A program made the translations under genes and the position numbers. Below the pieces are notes generated by a model that saw only the letters and a list, made by a program, of their open reading frames with translations, was not told the origin of the DNA and did not search any database. DNA of 64,000 nucleotides from Erythrobacter sp. (lineage in GTDB: Bacteria > Pseudomonadota > Alphaproteobacteria > Sphingomonadales > Sphingomonadaceae), in contig DAICXZ010000030.1 of the NCBI GenBank assembly GCA_027311945.1, positions 124,001-188,000 of the forward strand. Reading direction: 5' to 3'. Positions within the stretch are counted from its first letter, which is position 1. The number at the start of each line of letters is the position of its first letter. Positions 37,626 to 46,180 of this stretch are shown here, piece after piece.

Positions 37626-38587
37626 TGGCGAACAGAACGCATATCCTTGGCCGGACGGCCAACGCCACCTTCTGGATGTATCGCTATCTGGAGCGGGCGG
37701 AGAACACCGCGCGCCTGCTTGCGGCGGGGCAGCGCATGGCGCTCACCCGCGGGGCCGAGATGGCGAGCCAGGAATGGGCCTCGGTGCTGACCACGCTGGG
37801 CCTGAAGGATTCTTACCTCACTCAGTATGACGAATATACTGGCTCGCACGTCTGCGATTTCGTGCTGCGGTCGAAGAACAATCCGGAAAGCGTGCTCTCG
37901 ATGATGGAGCGGGCTCGGCTGAATGCGCGCATGTGCCGCTCGGCGATCACCGCCGAGGTGTGGGAATCGGTCAACGAGGGCTGGATGAGCCTGCGCGAGC
38001 TGCTTTCCAAGCAGGTGCGCTCGGCCAATCTGCACGAGGTGCTGATGGCGATCCGGCGCGAAAGCGCGGTCGTGCGCGGGGCCACGCACGGCTCGATGCT
38101 GCGCAACGAGATTTACAGCTTCGCCCGCGCCGGCACCTTCCTCGAACGCGCCGACAACACCGCGCGTATCCTCGACGTGAAGTACTATCTGCTGTTGCCG
38201 TCGCTGTCTTATGTCGGCACTCCGCTCGACGCGGGGCAGTGGGATAATGTGCTGCGCTCGCTCTCGGCCGAGCGGGCCTATCGCTGGCTCAACGCCGGGC
38301 GCAGCGACATTCGCTCTATCGCCGATTTCCTGATCCTCGACGACCGGTTCCCGCGCAGCCTGATCTTCTGCTATCATGCGATGCGCGAAAACCTGTTTCA
38401 TCTCGCCCAGTTTCACGGCCGCGAGGGCAAGGTTCACGAGACCATGCGCGAGGCGGATGTCAAACTAAGCGAAATCACCGTCGAGGCGATTTTCGAACAG
38501 GGCCTGCACGAGTTCCTGCTTGGTTTCATCGCCGACAACAACAAGCTCGCGAGCGCGATTGCGGAGGATTACCGCTTCATCGCCTGA
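37625..38587 (+). CDS. Alpha-E domain protein (DUF403)
   Basis: A 320-residue all-helical alpha-E protein: LGRTANATFWMYRYLERAENTARLL at the start is diagnostic, with FARAGTFLERADNTARILDVKYY in the middle. It always accompanies the circularly permuted ATP-grasp gene, here by a one-base stop/start overlap, and is thought to be its partner or a helper domain. Biochemical activity is not established. Confidence 0.9.
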   Translation: MANRTHILGRTANATFWMYRYLERAENTARLLAAGQRMALTRGAEMASQEWASVLTTLGLKDSYLTQYDEYTGSHVCDFVLRSKNNPESVLSMMERARLNARMCRSAITAEVWESVNEGWMSLRELLSKQVRSANLHEVLMAIRRESAVVRGATHGSMLRNEIYSFARAGTFLERADNTARILDVKYYLLLPSLSYVGTPLDAGQWDNVLRSLSAERAYRWLNAGRSDIRSIADFLILDDRFPRSLIFCYHAMRENLFHLAQFHGREGKVHETMREADVKLSEITVEAIFEQGLHEFLLGFIADNNKLASAIAEDYRFIA

Positions 38588-38607
38588 GCCAGCGGAGCAA
38601 GCCCACC

Positions 38608-39423
38608 ATGCGACTGACTATCCGCCACACCACCCGTTACCGGTTCGCTCAGGAAGTGGGCTATGCGATCCAGCGCCTGCGGCTGACGCCCAAGGAAACG
38701 CAGGGGCAGAAGATCATCGATTGGCAGATGGTCTACGAGAACGCGCGGGAAGAGGTGGTCTACGACGATCAGAACCACAACCACGTCACCCTGATCACGG
38801 TGGAAGAGGGCGCGCGTGAGGTCGTGGTCGGGTGCAGCGGCACGGTCGAGACGCAGGACCAGGCGGGGGTGGTCGGGCATCATGCAGGCCATTTGCCGCT
38901 GTGGTCTTTCCTCTCGTACACCGACCTGACGCGGCCCGGCCCGAAGATCCGCCAGATCATCGCCAAGGTGGAGCGCAGCGAGGAGGGCATGGTCGATACC
39001 TTGCACAACCTTTCCGCCGCCATCCTCGAAACGGTGGAATATGTGGCGGGCGAAACCAATTCGACCACCACTGCCGAAGCAGCCGCCGCGGCGGGCAAGG
39101 GCGTGTGCCAGGACCATGCGCATATCTTCATCGCCGCAGCCCGCGCGATCGACATTCCGGCGCGCTATGTCAGCGGCTATCTGATGATGGACGACCGCAT
39201 CGAACAGGAGGCGACCCATGCCTGGGCCGAGGCCTGGGTGCCCTCGCTTGGCTGGGTCGGGTTCGACGTTTCCAACGGGATCAGCCCCGATCCGCGCTAT
39301 GTTCGCGTGGCTACTGGCCGCGACTATCGCGATGCCGCGCCGGTCACCGGGATCAGCTTCGATGCCGTGACCGAGGACTTCCATGTCGAACTCGCGGTTG
39401 AACAGCGCAGCGCCGAGCAATAG
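38608..39423 (+). CDS. Transglutaminase-like protease
   Basis: A 271-residue transglutaminase-like protein with an N-terminal beta-rich domain (MRLTIRHTTRYRFAQEV, typical of the family) and the papain-like triad: cysteine in AAAGKGVCQDHAHIFIA (~residue 169), histidine in EATHAWAEAWVPSLGW and the aspartate in GFDVSNGI. In Anbu clusters it is predicted to process or cross-link the peptide product of the ATP-grasp ligase. It follows the alpha-E gene by 20 bp. Confidence 0.9.
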   Translation: MRLTIRHTTRYRFAQEVGYAIQRLRLTPKETQGQKIIDWQMVYENAREEVVYDDQNHNHVTLITVEEGAREVVVGCSGTVETQDQAGVVGHHAGHLPLWSFLSYTDLTRPGPKIRQIIAKVERSEEGMVDTLHNLSAAILETVEYVAGETNSTTTAEAAAAAGKGVCQDHAHIFIAAARAIDIPARYVSGYLMMDDRIEQEATHAWAEAWVPSLGWVGFDVSNGISPDPRYVRVATGRDYRDAAPVTGISFDAVTEDFHVELAVEQRSAEQ

Positions 39424-39488
39424 AGGCGCGGGGATGAGGAACGCGGCCTGACCCTCACACGGGCTGGCCGCCATAGGAAGATCGATCG

Positions 39489-40244
39489 ATGACATATTGT
39501 GTTGGCATGGTGCTCGATAAGGGCCTTGTCCTGATGAGCGACACGCGTACCAATTCGGGCGTCGACAACATTTCGGTGTTTCGCAAGATGCACAGCTGGT
39601 CGGTGCCGGGCGAACGGGTCCTCTCGATCATGACCGCGGGCAATCTCGCCACCACCCAGGCGGTGATTTCGCAGCTGGAGGAACGCTCGAAAGCGCCCGA
39701 AGACCGCTCGAACAGCCTGCTGGAACTGCCCACCATGTTCCAGGTCGCGATCGAGCTGGGCAACCTGCTGCGCGAAACGATCGGCGATACGCAGAAGAAC
39801 AATGGCGCGAACGGCGGCAGCCGGTTTACCGCCTCGCTGATCCTTGCAGGGCAGATCAAGGGCATGGAGCCGCGCCTGTTCATGATCTATCCCGAAGGCA
39901 ACTTCATTGAGGCCAGCTTCGACACCCCGTTCTTCCAGATCGGCGAGACCAAGTACGGCCGCCCGATCCTGCTGCGCGCCTACGAGCGGACGATGAGCTT
40001 CGAGGATGCGGTGAAGCTGCTGATGGTGAGCATGGACTCCACCCTCAAGGCAAACCTCTCGGTCGGCCTTCCGCTCGACTTGATGGTGCTGGAGCGTGAC
40101 CTGTTCGAGCCGCGGCATGAGCGCCGTATCGAGGCGGGCGACCCGTTCTTCGAAGAGATTTCTTCAAGCTGGGGAGATGCATTGAAGAGCGCGTTCCACT
40201 CGCTGCCCGATTACTCGATGGAAGAGCCAAGCAAAATCCCGTGA
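39489..40244 (+). CDS. Anbu-type proteasome-like peptidase
   Basis: A 251-residue N-terminal-nucleophile hydrolase of the Anbu/BPH family: MTYCVGMVLDKGLVLMSDTRTNSG, with the candidate nucleophile Thr2 exposed after removal of Met, the conserved Asp (SDTRTN) and Lys (FRKMHSW) of proteasome beta subunits, and MTAGNLATTQAV. Anbu assembles into open helical rings. It ends the four-gene cluster; a LuxR-type regulator follows 187 bp later. Confidence 0.92.
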   Translation: MTYCVGMVLDKGLVLMSDTRTNSGVDNISVFRKMHSWSVPGERVLSIMTAGNLATTQAVISQLEERSKAPEDRSNSLLELPTMFQVAIELGNLLRETIGDTQKNNGANGGSRFTASLILAGQIKGMEPRLFMIYPEGNFIEASFDTPFFQIGETKYGRPILLRAYERTMSFEDAVKLLMVSMDSTLKANLSVGLPLDLMVLERDLFEPRHERRIEAGDPFFEEISSSWGDALKSAFHSLPDYSMEEPSKIP

Positions 40245-40431
40245 TCTGAGTCGTTTCCAACCTCGCCAAAGTGCTTAAGCATTGTTGCAGGAAAAATGCC
40301 GATTTATCTCCAGTTTGGGGACTTATTAACCACGCAGGTCTGCGGAATTTGGGCAAATAGCCCGCCCTATCTCACTGTTTCCGTAGCAATACGAAGTGCG
40401 CTTAGTGAAATTTACGGGCTATTTCTTGGTC

Positions 40432-41124
40432 ATGGCAAACAGGATCGCACTTCACATCGTTGGCGGCAGCAGCCGCACCAGGGCAGAACAGGCGCGGCTG
40501 GCGTTTTCGCTAGGGCACCATGCAGAGGTCTATGCTGATCTCGATGAAATGTTCGACCGACCACCACGACACGGGGTCATCGTCGCCTGCGACGATGTTC
40601 TTGAAGGCGGGGTAGAAACCCTGCTCGACAGGCTGGGAGAGCAGGGCATATGTGTGCCGCTCGTGGCCGCGAAAGAAACCCCTGACGTGGAAGAAGTTGT
40701 CAGCGCAATTCAGGCGGGCGCCCTCGATTACATGGAACTGCCGCTGACGGCAGAAGAACTCAAGCGTATGATTGCTCATCTTGAATCCGATGCTGGCCGC
40801 CATGCAGAGGCACGCCGTCGACTGATCGACGCCCGCCGCCGCATTGGCACACTATCCAAGCGCGAACGCGAAGTGCTCGAATGGCTATCCGAAGGATGCT
40901 CGAACAAGGCAATCGCACGCGAATTGGAGATCAGTCCGCGCACGGTGGAAATTCATCGCGCCAACATGATGGACAAGCTTGGGGCAGGTCATGCCGCCGA
41001 GGCGGTGAGAATGCGGCTCGATGCCGGGTTGGACGCCATTCAGAACGAGGCCGCCAGTAGTCAGAGGCATGGCGATGTTCGCGACGAGCACCTGCGAATG
41101 CCGCTTGAAAGGCGCATTGGTTAG
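40432..41124 (+). CDS. LuxR/FixJ-type response regulator with degenerate receiver
   Basis: A 230-residue protein. The N-terminal ~120 residues have the receiver fold pattern, but the acidic pocket is poor and the conserved lysine before the last helix is replaced (DYMELPLT instead of the usual xKPF), so phosphorylation is doubtful. The C-terminal LuxR helix-turn-helix is clear: LSKREREVLEWLSEGCSNKAIARELEISPRTVEIHRANMMDKL, split over the core. ATG 40432 is chosen at the onset of similarity. The gap 40245-40431 is its promoter region, with no other feature recognised. Confidence 0.85.
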   Translation: MANRIALHIVGGSSRTRAEQARLAFSLGHHAEVYADLDEMFDRPPRHGVIVACDDVLEGGVETLLDRLGEQGICVPLVAAKETPDVEEVVSAIQAGALDYMELPLTAEELKRMIAHLESDAGRHAEARRRLIDARRRIGTLSKREREVLEWLSEGCSNKAIARELEISPRTVEIHRANMMDKLGAGHAAEAVRMRLDAGLDAIQNEAASSQRHGDVRDEHLRMPLERRIG

Positions 41125-41161
41125 GTTCGCGAGGGTCGGCGGGTCCGTCTTCGCAACGGGC

Positions 41162-41842
41162 CTAACGGCAGAAACTCTTGCCCTCGGCGATGCCTTCGAG
41201 GTGAAAATGATTGCGGTGGGCGGAATCGTATTCGGGTCCAAGCACGGTGCCAAAGCGGCGGCAGGCAGACGTCTGCACTGTGCGAAGGAACTGGCGCTCG
41301 GCGGCTGACCCACCGTTCCAGTCGTCGAGCACCGAAACCCGGCGTCCATCGGATAGCACGAAGGCCGAGATGTCGATGGCCGAGGCCGTGGCATGGGCGC
41401 TGCGGCGTGAGGTTCCCGCCACGTTGCGGCAGTTGTAGCTGCCGAAGGTCTCGATCCGCACCAGTTTCGCGCCAAGGATCTGGCGTGCCGCCCGGTCGAC
41501 GCCAAAGCGTGCCCAGCTGGCAAAGGCCTGGCTGACCGGGCAGGTCAACGCTCCGATATTGCTCAGTGCCAGTTCGCCGTCGTCGCTGCTAAGGGCAAGC
41601 AATTGGACCGTGCCGAGATTGGTGCAGCCATTTCCGTCATAGCGGTCGGGCAGGGGGGTGAAGCGCGCGCCGCTGCCGCCCAGATCTGCCATGCAGACCC
41701 GATCCGCGGCGCGGGTGGGCGTAGCGATAGTGCGTGAATCGGCGGTGCGCGGGGTGCTCGCCTGCCTGCCGGAGCGATCCGGCACCATCGAGCAGCCAGC
41801 AAGGGCCGAAGCGAGAATCAGCAGGGCAGGCAGTCTTCGCAT
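41162..41842 (-). CDS. Extensin-like family lipoprotein
   Basis: A 226-residue lipoprotein (lipobox ALAGCS) with a C-terminal extensin-like domain. Metal-peptidase-like residues are seen in SAHATASAIDISAF and HRNHFHLEG, the pattern of the D-Ala-D-Ala carboxypeptidase (M15-type) fold, and four cysteines probably form disulfides in the periplasm. A cell-wall hydrolase role is likely but unproved. ATG 41842 begins the signal peptide. Confidence 0.8.
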   Translation of the reverse strand: MRRLPALLILASALAGCSMVPDRSGRQASTPRTADSRTIATPTRAADRVCMADLGGSGARFTPLPDRYDGNGCTNLGTVQLLALSSDDGELALSNIGALTCPVSQAFASWARFGVDRAARQILGAKLVRIETFGSYNCRNVAGTSRRSAHATASAIDISAFVLSDGRRVSVLDDWNGGSAAERQFLRTVQTSACRRFGTVLGPEYDSAHRNHFHLEGIAEGKSFCR

Positions 41843-41961
41843 AAGGCCTATATTGGCGCAGCTATGCTTAAGCCAACCTTGCCAGCCGTAGAAAATTGCC
41901 CCCTGCGCCATCCGTAAGCGGGCCTTTCGTGGGCACGGGGCGGCGATCTGTGATTGACATT

Positions 41962-42032
41962 AGACAGTGCGTCTTTAGGTGCGGCGCCGGGCCACGCGGT
42001 CCCAACGCCGCGCGAGCTCTCTGAAAGGAGAG
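41962..42032 (+). promoter_or_regulatory. Structured serC leader
   Basis: Three stems precede serC: AGAC/GTCT (41962-41974), GCGGCG/CGCCGC (41981-42011) with an inner GGGCC/GGTCC pair, and CTCTC/GAGAG (42017-42032), which contains the ribosome-binding AAAGGAG. Alphaproteobacterial serC genes are known to carry a conserved leader motif (the serC RNA motif). A TTGACA at 41954-41959 lies too close to be a proven promoter. Confidence 0.55.
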
Positions 42033-42037
42033 AATAT

Positions 42038-43198
42038 ATGACTGCACAACCTACGCTCAAGCCTGAGCGCCCCTTCTTTTCATCCGGACCCACCTGCAAG
42101 CCTCCCGGCTGGTCTGTCGACAAGCTCGACACCCGCTCGCTCGGTCGCTCGCACCGCGGCAAATATGCCAAGGGCCGGTTGAAATATGCCATCGACCTCA
42201 CCCGTGAGCTGCTCGGCGTTCCCGACGACTATCTGGTCGGCATCATGCCCGGCTCCGACACCGGCGCGCTGGAATGCGCGATGTGGACGATGCTCGGCGC
42301 GCGCCCGGCCACGATTGCGGCGTGGGAAAGCTTCGGCAACGTGTGGATTCAGGATGCGGCCAAGCAGCTGAAGCTGAAGGACCTGCAGATCCTTGACGCC
42401 GGTTACGGCGAAATTCCCGATCTGACGCAAGTCCCGCAGGAAAACGACGTGGTGTTCACCTGGAACGGCACGACCTCGGGCGCGAAGATCCCCAACACCG
42501 ACTGGCTCGCTCCGGGCCGTGCGGGTCTTGCGATCAACGATGCCACCAGCGCCGTCTTCGCGATGGAGATGGACTGGGCCAAGCTCGATGTGACCACCTA
42601 TTCGTGGCAGAAGGTGCTGGGCGGCGAAGCGCAGCACGGCATGATGATCCTTTCACCCAAGGCGGTGGAGCGGATCAACAGCTACGACCCCGAGTGGCCG
42701 CTGCCCAAGCTGTTCCGCATCAAGAAGAAGGGTGCCATCGACACCTCGATCTTCGAAGGCGCAACGATCAACACCCCCTCGATGCTGGCGACCGAAGACT
42801 ATATCGCCGCGCTTGAATGGGTGAAGGAAATCGGCGGCCGCGAGGCGATGTTTGCCCGCGCCGATGCCAATGCCAAGATCGTCAAGGACTGGATCGAGGC
42901 GACCCCGTGGCTGCGCAACATGGTTGCCGACCCGGCGCAGCAGACCAACACCGGCGTGTGCATGGTGTTCCAGGGCGAGTGGATCGACAGCCTCTCCGAC
43001 GAGGACAAGGCCGCCGTTCCCGGCAAGATCGCCAAGAAGCTCGAAGAGCTTGAGGTCGGCTTCGACTTCAATGGATACCGCGATGCGCCTCCGGGCCTCA
43101 GGATCTGGTGTGGTGGATCGCTCGAGAGCGAAGACATCGCGCGCCTGCTGCCGTGGATCGAGTGGGCTTACGAAGAGCTCAAGGCCGGCAACCTCTAA
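42038..43198 (+). CDS. serC: Phosphoserine aminotransferase
   Basis: A 386-residue class V aminotransferase of the alphaproteobacterial SerC type: FFSSGPTCKPPGWS at the start, GIMPGSDTGALECAMW, TWNGTTSGAKIPNTDWL, and the PLP lysine in TTYSWQKVLGGEAQHG. It makes 3-phosphoserine. ATG 42038 follows AAAGGAG at a good distance inside the structured leader. serA is the next gene, so serine synthesis steps 1 and 2 are paired. Confidence 0.96.
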   Translation: MTAQPTLKPERPFFSSGPTCKPPGWSVDKLDTRSLGRSHRGKYAKGRLKYAIDLTRELLGVPDDYLVGIMPGSDTGALECAMWTMLGARPATIAAWESFGNVWIQDAAKQLKLKDLQILDAGYGEIPDLTQVPQENDVVFTWNGTTSGAKIPNTDWLAPGRAGLAINDATSAVFAMEMDWAKLDVTTYSWQKVLGGEAQHGMMILSPKAVERINSYDPEWPLPKLFRIKKKGAIDTSIFEGATINTPSMLATEDYIAALEWVKEIGGREAMFARADANAKIVKDWIEATPWLRNMVADPAQQTNTGVCMVFQGEWIDSLSDEDKAAVPGKIAKKLEELEVGFDFNGYRDAPPGLRIWCGGSLESEDIARLLPWIEWAYEELKAGNL

Positions 43199-43229
43199 AG
43201 GTTGCCTCCAGCACAATTCTCCTGATCCC

Positions 43230-43320
43230 GTTCGTCCTGAGCTTGTCGAAGGACTGTTTTGACCTTCCGGCCTAGCGCTGGAAAACAAGGACAGCCCTTC
43301 GACAAGCTCAGGGCGAACGG
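43230..43320. repeat. Dispersed palindromic intergenic repeat (copy B)
   Basis: CGTCCTGAGCTTGTCGAAGG and the inverse CCTTCGACAAGCTCAGGG arms bracket ~45 bp, between serC and serA. Same family as 432-521 and 44955-45047; in the mRNA it would form a large hairpin between the two serine genes. Confidence 0.8.
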
Positions 43321-43347
43321 TCGATTTCCAGTTTCAAGGAATTCCCC

Positions 43348-44931
43348 ATGACCAAGCCCAAAGTCCTTATTTCCGACAAGATGGACCCCAACGCCGCCAA
43401 GATTTTCGAAGAGCGCGGCTGCGACGTCGATGTCATCACCGGCAAGACGCCTGAAGAGCTGAAGGCCATCATCGGCCAGTACGATGGCCTCGCCATCCGC
43501 AGCTCGACCAAGGTGACGCCGGAAATCCTTGCCGCCGCGCCCAACCTGAAGGTGATCGGCCGCGCCGGCATCGGTGTCGACAACGTCGATATTCCGGCCG
43601 CTTCGGCGCAGGGCGTGGTGGTGATGAACACCCCGTTCGGCAACTCGATCACCACCGCCGAACACGCCATTGCGCTGATGTTCGCCGTGGCGCGCCAGAT
43701 CCCGGCGGCTAACGAGCGCACCCAGGCTGGCGAATGGCCGAAGAACGACTTCATGGGCGTCGAGCTGACCGGCAAGACGCTCGGCCTGATCGGCGCGGGC
43801 AACATCGGCTCGATCGTCGCCAGCCGCGCGCTGGGCCTGAAGATGAAGGTCGTCGCCTACGACCCGTTCCTGACGCCCGAACGCGCCATCGAGATGGGCG
43901 TCGAGAAGGCTGATCTGGGCACGCTGCTGGAGAAGGCCGACTTCATCACGCTGCACACCCCGCTCACCGACGAGACCCGCAACATCCTCAACCGCGAGCG
44001 GCTGGAGCAGTGCAAGAAGGGCGTGCGGATCGTGAACTGCGCGCGCGGCGGCCTGATCGACGAAGCGGCGCTGAAGGATATGCTCGACAGCGGCCACGTC
44101 GCCGGTGCCGCGCTTGACGTGTTCGCCAGCGAACCCGCCAAGGAGCACCCGCTGTTCGGCACCCCGAACTTCATCTGCACACCGCATCTCGGCGCCTCGA
44201 CCACCGAAGCGCAGGTCAACGTGGCACTGCAGGTGGCCGAGCAGATGGCCGACTATCTGGTCAACGGCGGCGTCACCAACGCGCTCAACATGCCATCGCT
44301 GAGCGCCGAGGAAGCCCCGAAGCTGCGCCCCTATATGGCGCTGGCCGAGAAGCTGGGCTCGCTGGTCAGCCAGCTCGCCCACGGCAACCTCACCGAAATC
44401 AGCATCGAGCGTTCGGGCGCTGCTGCCGAACTCAACGGCAAGCCGATCGAGGGCGCGGTGCTGGCGGGCTTCATGCGCCGCTATTCCGACACGGTGAACA
44501 TGGTCAACGCGCCTTACCTCGCGAAGGAGCGCGGTCTTCAGGTCCGTTCGGTCCGCTACGAGGGCGAGGGCGTCTACAACACGCTGCTGCGCGTCACCGT
44601 GGCGACCAGCGCCGGGCCTCGCTCGGTGGCGGGCACGCTGTTCGCCGATAAGGCCGCGCGTCTGGTGGAGATTTTCGGCATCGGCATCGAGGCCGATCTT
44701 GATGGCCACATGCTCTATGTCGTCAACGAGGATGCGCCGGGCTTCATCGGCCGTGTCGGCTCGCTGATGGGCGAGCATGGCATCAACATCGGCACCTTCC
44801 ACCTCGGCCGCCGCGAGACCGGCGGCGAGGCTGTCGTGTTGCTGAGCGTCGATGCTCCGATCCCGGCCGAAGTGATCACTGCGGCCGAGAAGCTGCAGGG
44901 CGTGAAGCTGGTGAAGGCCCTCAGCTTCTAA
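43348..44931 (+). CDS. serA: D-3-phosphoglycerate dehydrogenase
   Basis: A 527-residue long-form SerA: N-terminal substrate domain, Rossmann motif LGLIGAGNIGSIVASRA (~residue 145), catalytic Arg/Glu/His in VNCARGGLIDE, ALDVFASEP and CTPHLGASTTEAQ, an intervening domain, and a C-terminal ACT domain (LYVVNEDAPGFIGRVGSLMGEHGINIGTFHLGR) that usually binds serine for feedback control. It oxidises 3-phosphoglycerate, feeding SerC. It is flanked on both sides by copies of the same palindromic repeat. Confidence 0.97.
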   Translation: MTKPKVLISDKMDPNAAKIFEERGCDVDVITGKTPEELKAIIGQYDGLAIRSSTKVTPEILAAAPNLKVIGRAGIGVDNVDIPAASAQGVVVMNTPFGNSITTAEHAIALMFAVARQIPAANERTQAGEWPKNDFMGVELTGKTLGLIGAGNIGSIVASRALGLKMKVVAYDPFLTPERAIEMGVEKADLGTLLEKADFITLHTPLTDETRNILNRERLEQCKKGVRIVNCARGGLIDEAALKDMLDSGHVAGAALDVFASEPAKEHPLFGTPNFICTPHLGASTTEAQVNVALQVAEQMADYLVNGGVTNALNMPSLSAEEAPKLRPYMALAEKLGSLVSQLAHGNLTEISIERSGAAAELNGKPIEGAVLAGFMRRYSDTVNMVNAPYLAKERGLQVRSVRYEGEGVYNTLLRVTVATSAGPRSVAGTLFADKAARLVEIFGIGIEADLDGHMLYVVNEDAPGFIGRVGSLMGEHGINIGTFHLGRRETGGEAVVLLSVDAPIPAEVITAAEKLQGVKLVKALSF

Positions 44932-44954
44932 GCCCGGTTCCCCTAACCAGAACC

Positions 44955-45047
44955 CGCTCAGCCTGAGCTTGTCGAAGGCTCGCCCTTTCTTTCTGCGACT
45001 GAGGTTGCCAAAGGGAGGGCAGTGCTTCGACAAGCTCAGCACGAGCG
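44955..45047. repeat. Dispersed palindromic intergenic repeat (copy C)
   Basis: CAGCCTGAGCTTGTCGAAGG and the inverse GCTTCGACAAGCTCAGCACG arms bracket ~45 bp between serA and hisZ. This is the second copy within 2 kb and the third in the window. Confidence 0.78.
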
Positions 45048-45073
45048 GAATTAACGGGGATCAGCACAATATA

Positions 45074-46180
45074 ATGACCGATCGCACCACCGACCTCCTG
45101 CCCGAAGGCCTTGAAGACCGCCTGATCCAGAGCGCCGCTGCGGCCACGCGGATCGAACGGTCCATCCTCGATACCCTGATCGCGCACGGCTATGACCGCG
45201 TGCGCCCGCCGCTGATCGAGTTCGAACGCTCGCTCGCAGCGCGGATGGACGGCGTGAGCCGCAACCACATGTTCCGCTTCGTCGATCCCAAGAGCCTGCG
45301 CACGCTGGCCTTGCGCAGCGACATGACGGTGCAGGTCGGGCGCATCGCCGCCACCTCGCTGGTCGAGGCGCCGCGCCCGCTGCGGCTCGCCTATGCCGGG
45401 CAGGTGGTTAAGATCGCTGGAACCGCGCTCGAACCGCGCCGCGAGAACCTGCAACTGGGGGCCGAGCTGATCGGCACCGATTCGGTCGCCGCCGCGAGCG
45501 AGATCGTCGAACTGGCGATTGCCGCGCTCGAAGCTGCCGGGGCCACCGGCATTTCGGTCGATTTCACCATGCCCGATCTGGTCGACGTGCTGGCCGACGG
45601 TCCGCTGCCGCTGGCCGACCGCGAGGCGGTGCGCCGCGAGCTGGATATGAAGGACGCGGGCGCGCTCACCGAAGCGGGCGGCAAGGCCTATCTGCCGCTG
45701 CTGTTTGCCACCGGTGCGCTGCCCGAGGCGCTGGCCGGGCTTGAGGCGCTGAACAAGGATGGCGTGCTCGACAGCCGGATCGAGGCGATTTCGCAGATCG
45801 CTGCGCGGGTCGAAGGGCGCGCGCGCCTCACGCTCGATCCGACCGAGCGGCACGGCTTCGAATATCAGAGCTGGTTCGGCTTCACGCTGTATGCGCAGGG
45901 CGTGCGCGGCGAGCTGGGCCGGGGCGGCACCTACCGCATCGGCGGCAGCGGCGAAGTCGCGACCGGGTTCTCGCTCTATCCCGAAGAGCTGGTCGACGCG
46001 GTGAAGGCAGGCGAGAGCATTGGCGAGAAGGTGTTCCTGCCGCTTGGCCATGACGCCGACACAGCCGCCAAGCTGCGCGCAGAGGGCAGGCGGACACTGG
46101 CTGCGCTGTCCGATGCGGACGATGCCGCCGCGCTGGGCTGTTCGCACCGGCTTGAAGGTGGCGAGGTCAAGCCGCTCTAA
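45074..46180 (+). CDS. hisZ: ATP phosphoribosyltransferase regulatory subunit HisZ
   Basis: A 368-residue HisS-like protein without tRNA-synthetase function: DLLPEGLEDRLIQSAAAATRIERSILDTLIAHGYDRVRPPLIE, RSDMTVQVGRIAAT, AGQVVKI and GRGGTYRIGG. HisZ pairs with the short-form HisG in the first step of histidine synthesis. The length and the absence of an anticodon-binding domain separate it from HisS. ATG 45074 is chosen since upstream reading frame lies in the repeat. It overlaps by 4 bp the convergent hydrolase gene. Confidence 0.9.
   Translation: MTDRTTDLLPEGLEDRLIQSAAAATRIERSILDTLIAHGYDRVRPPLIEFERSLAARMDGVSRNHMFRFVDPKSLRTLALRSDMTVQVGRIAATSLVEAPRPLRLAYAGQVVKIAGTALEPRRENLQLGAELIGTDSVAAASEIVELAIAALEAAGATGISVDFTMPDLVDVLADGPLPLADREAVRRELDMKDAGALTEAGGKAYLPLLFATGALPEALAGLEALNKDGVLDSRIEAISQIAARVEGRARLTLDPTERHGFEYQSWFGFTLYAQGVRGELGRGGTYRIGGSGEVATGFSLYPEELVDAVKAGESIGEKVFLPLGHDADTAAKLRAEGRRTLAALSDADDAAALGCSHRLEGGEVKPL

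Noticed and set aside
41954-41982. TTGACA with TTTAGG as the serC promoter
   Set aside because: Transcription would start inside the second stem and disrupt the leader; evidence is too thin to list it as a promoter.
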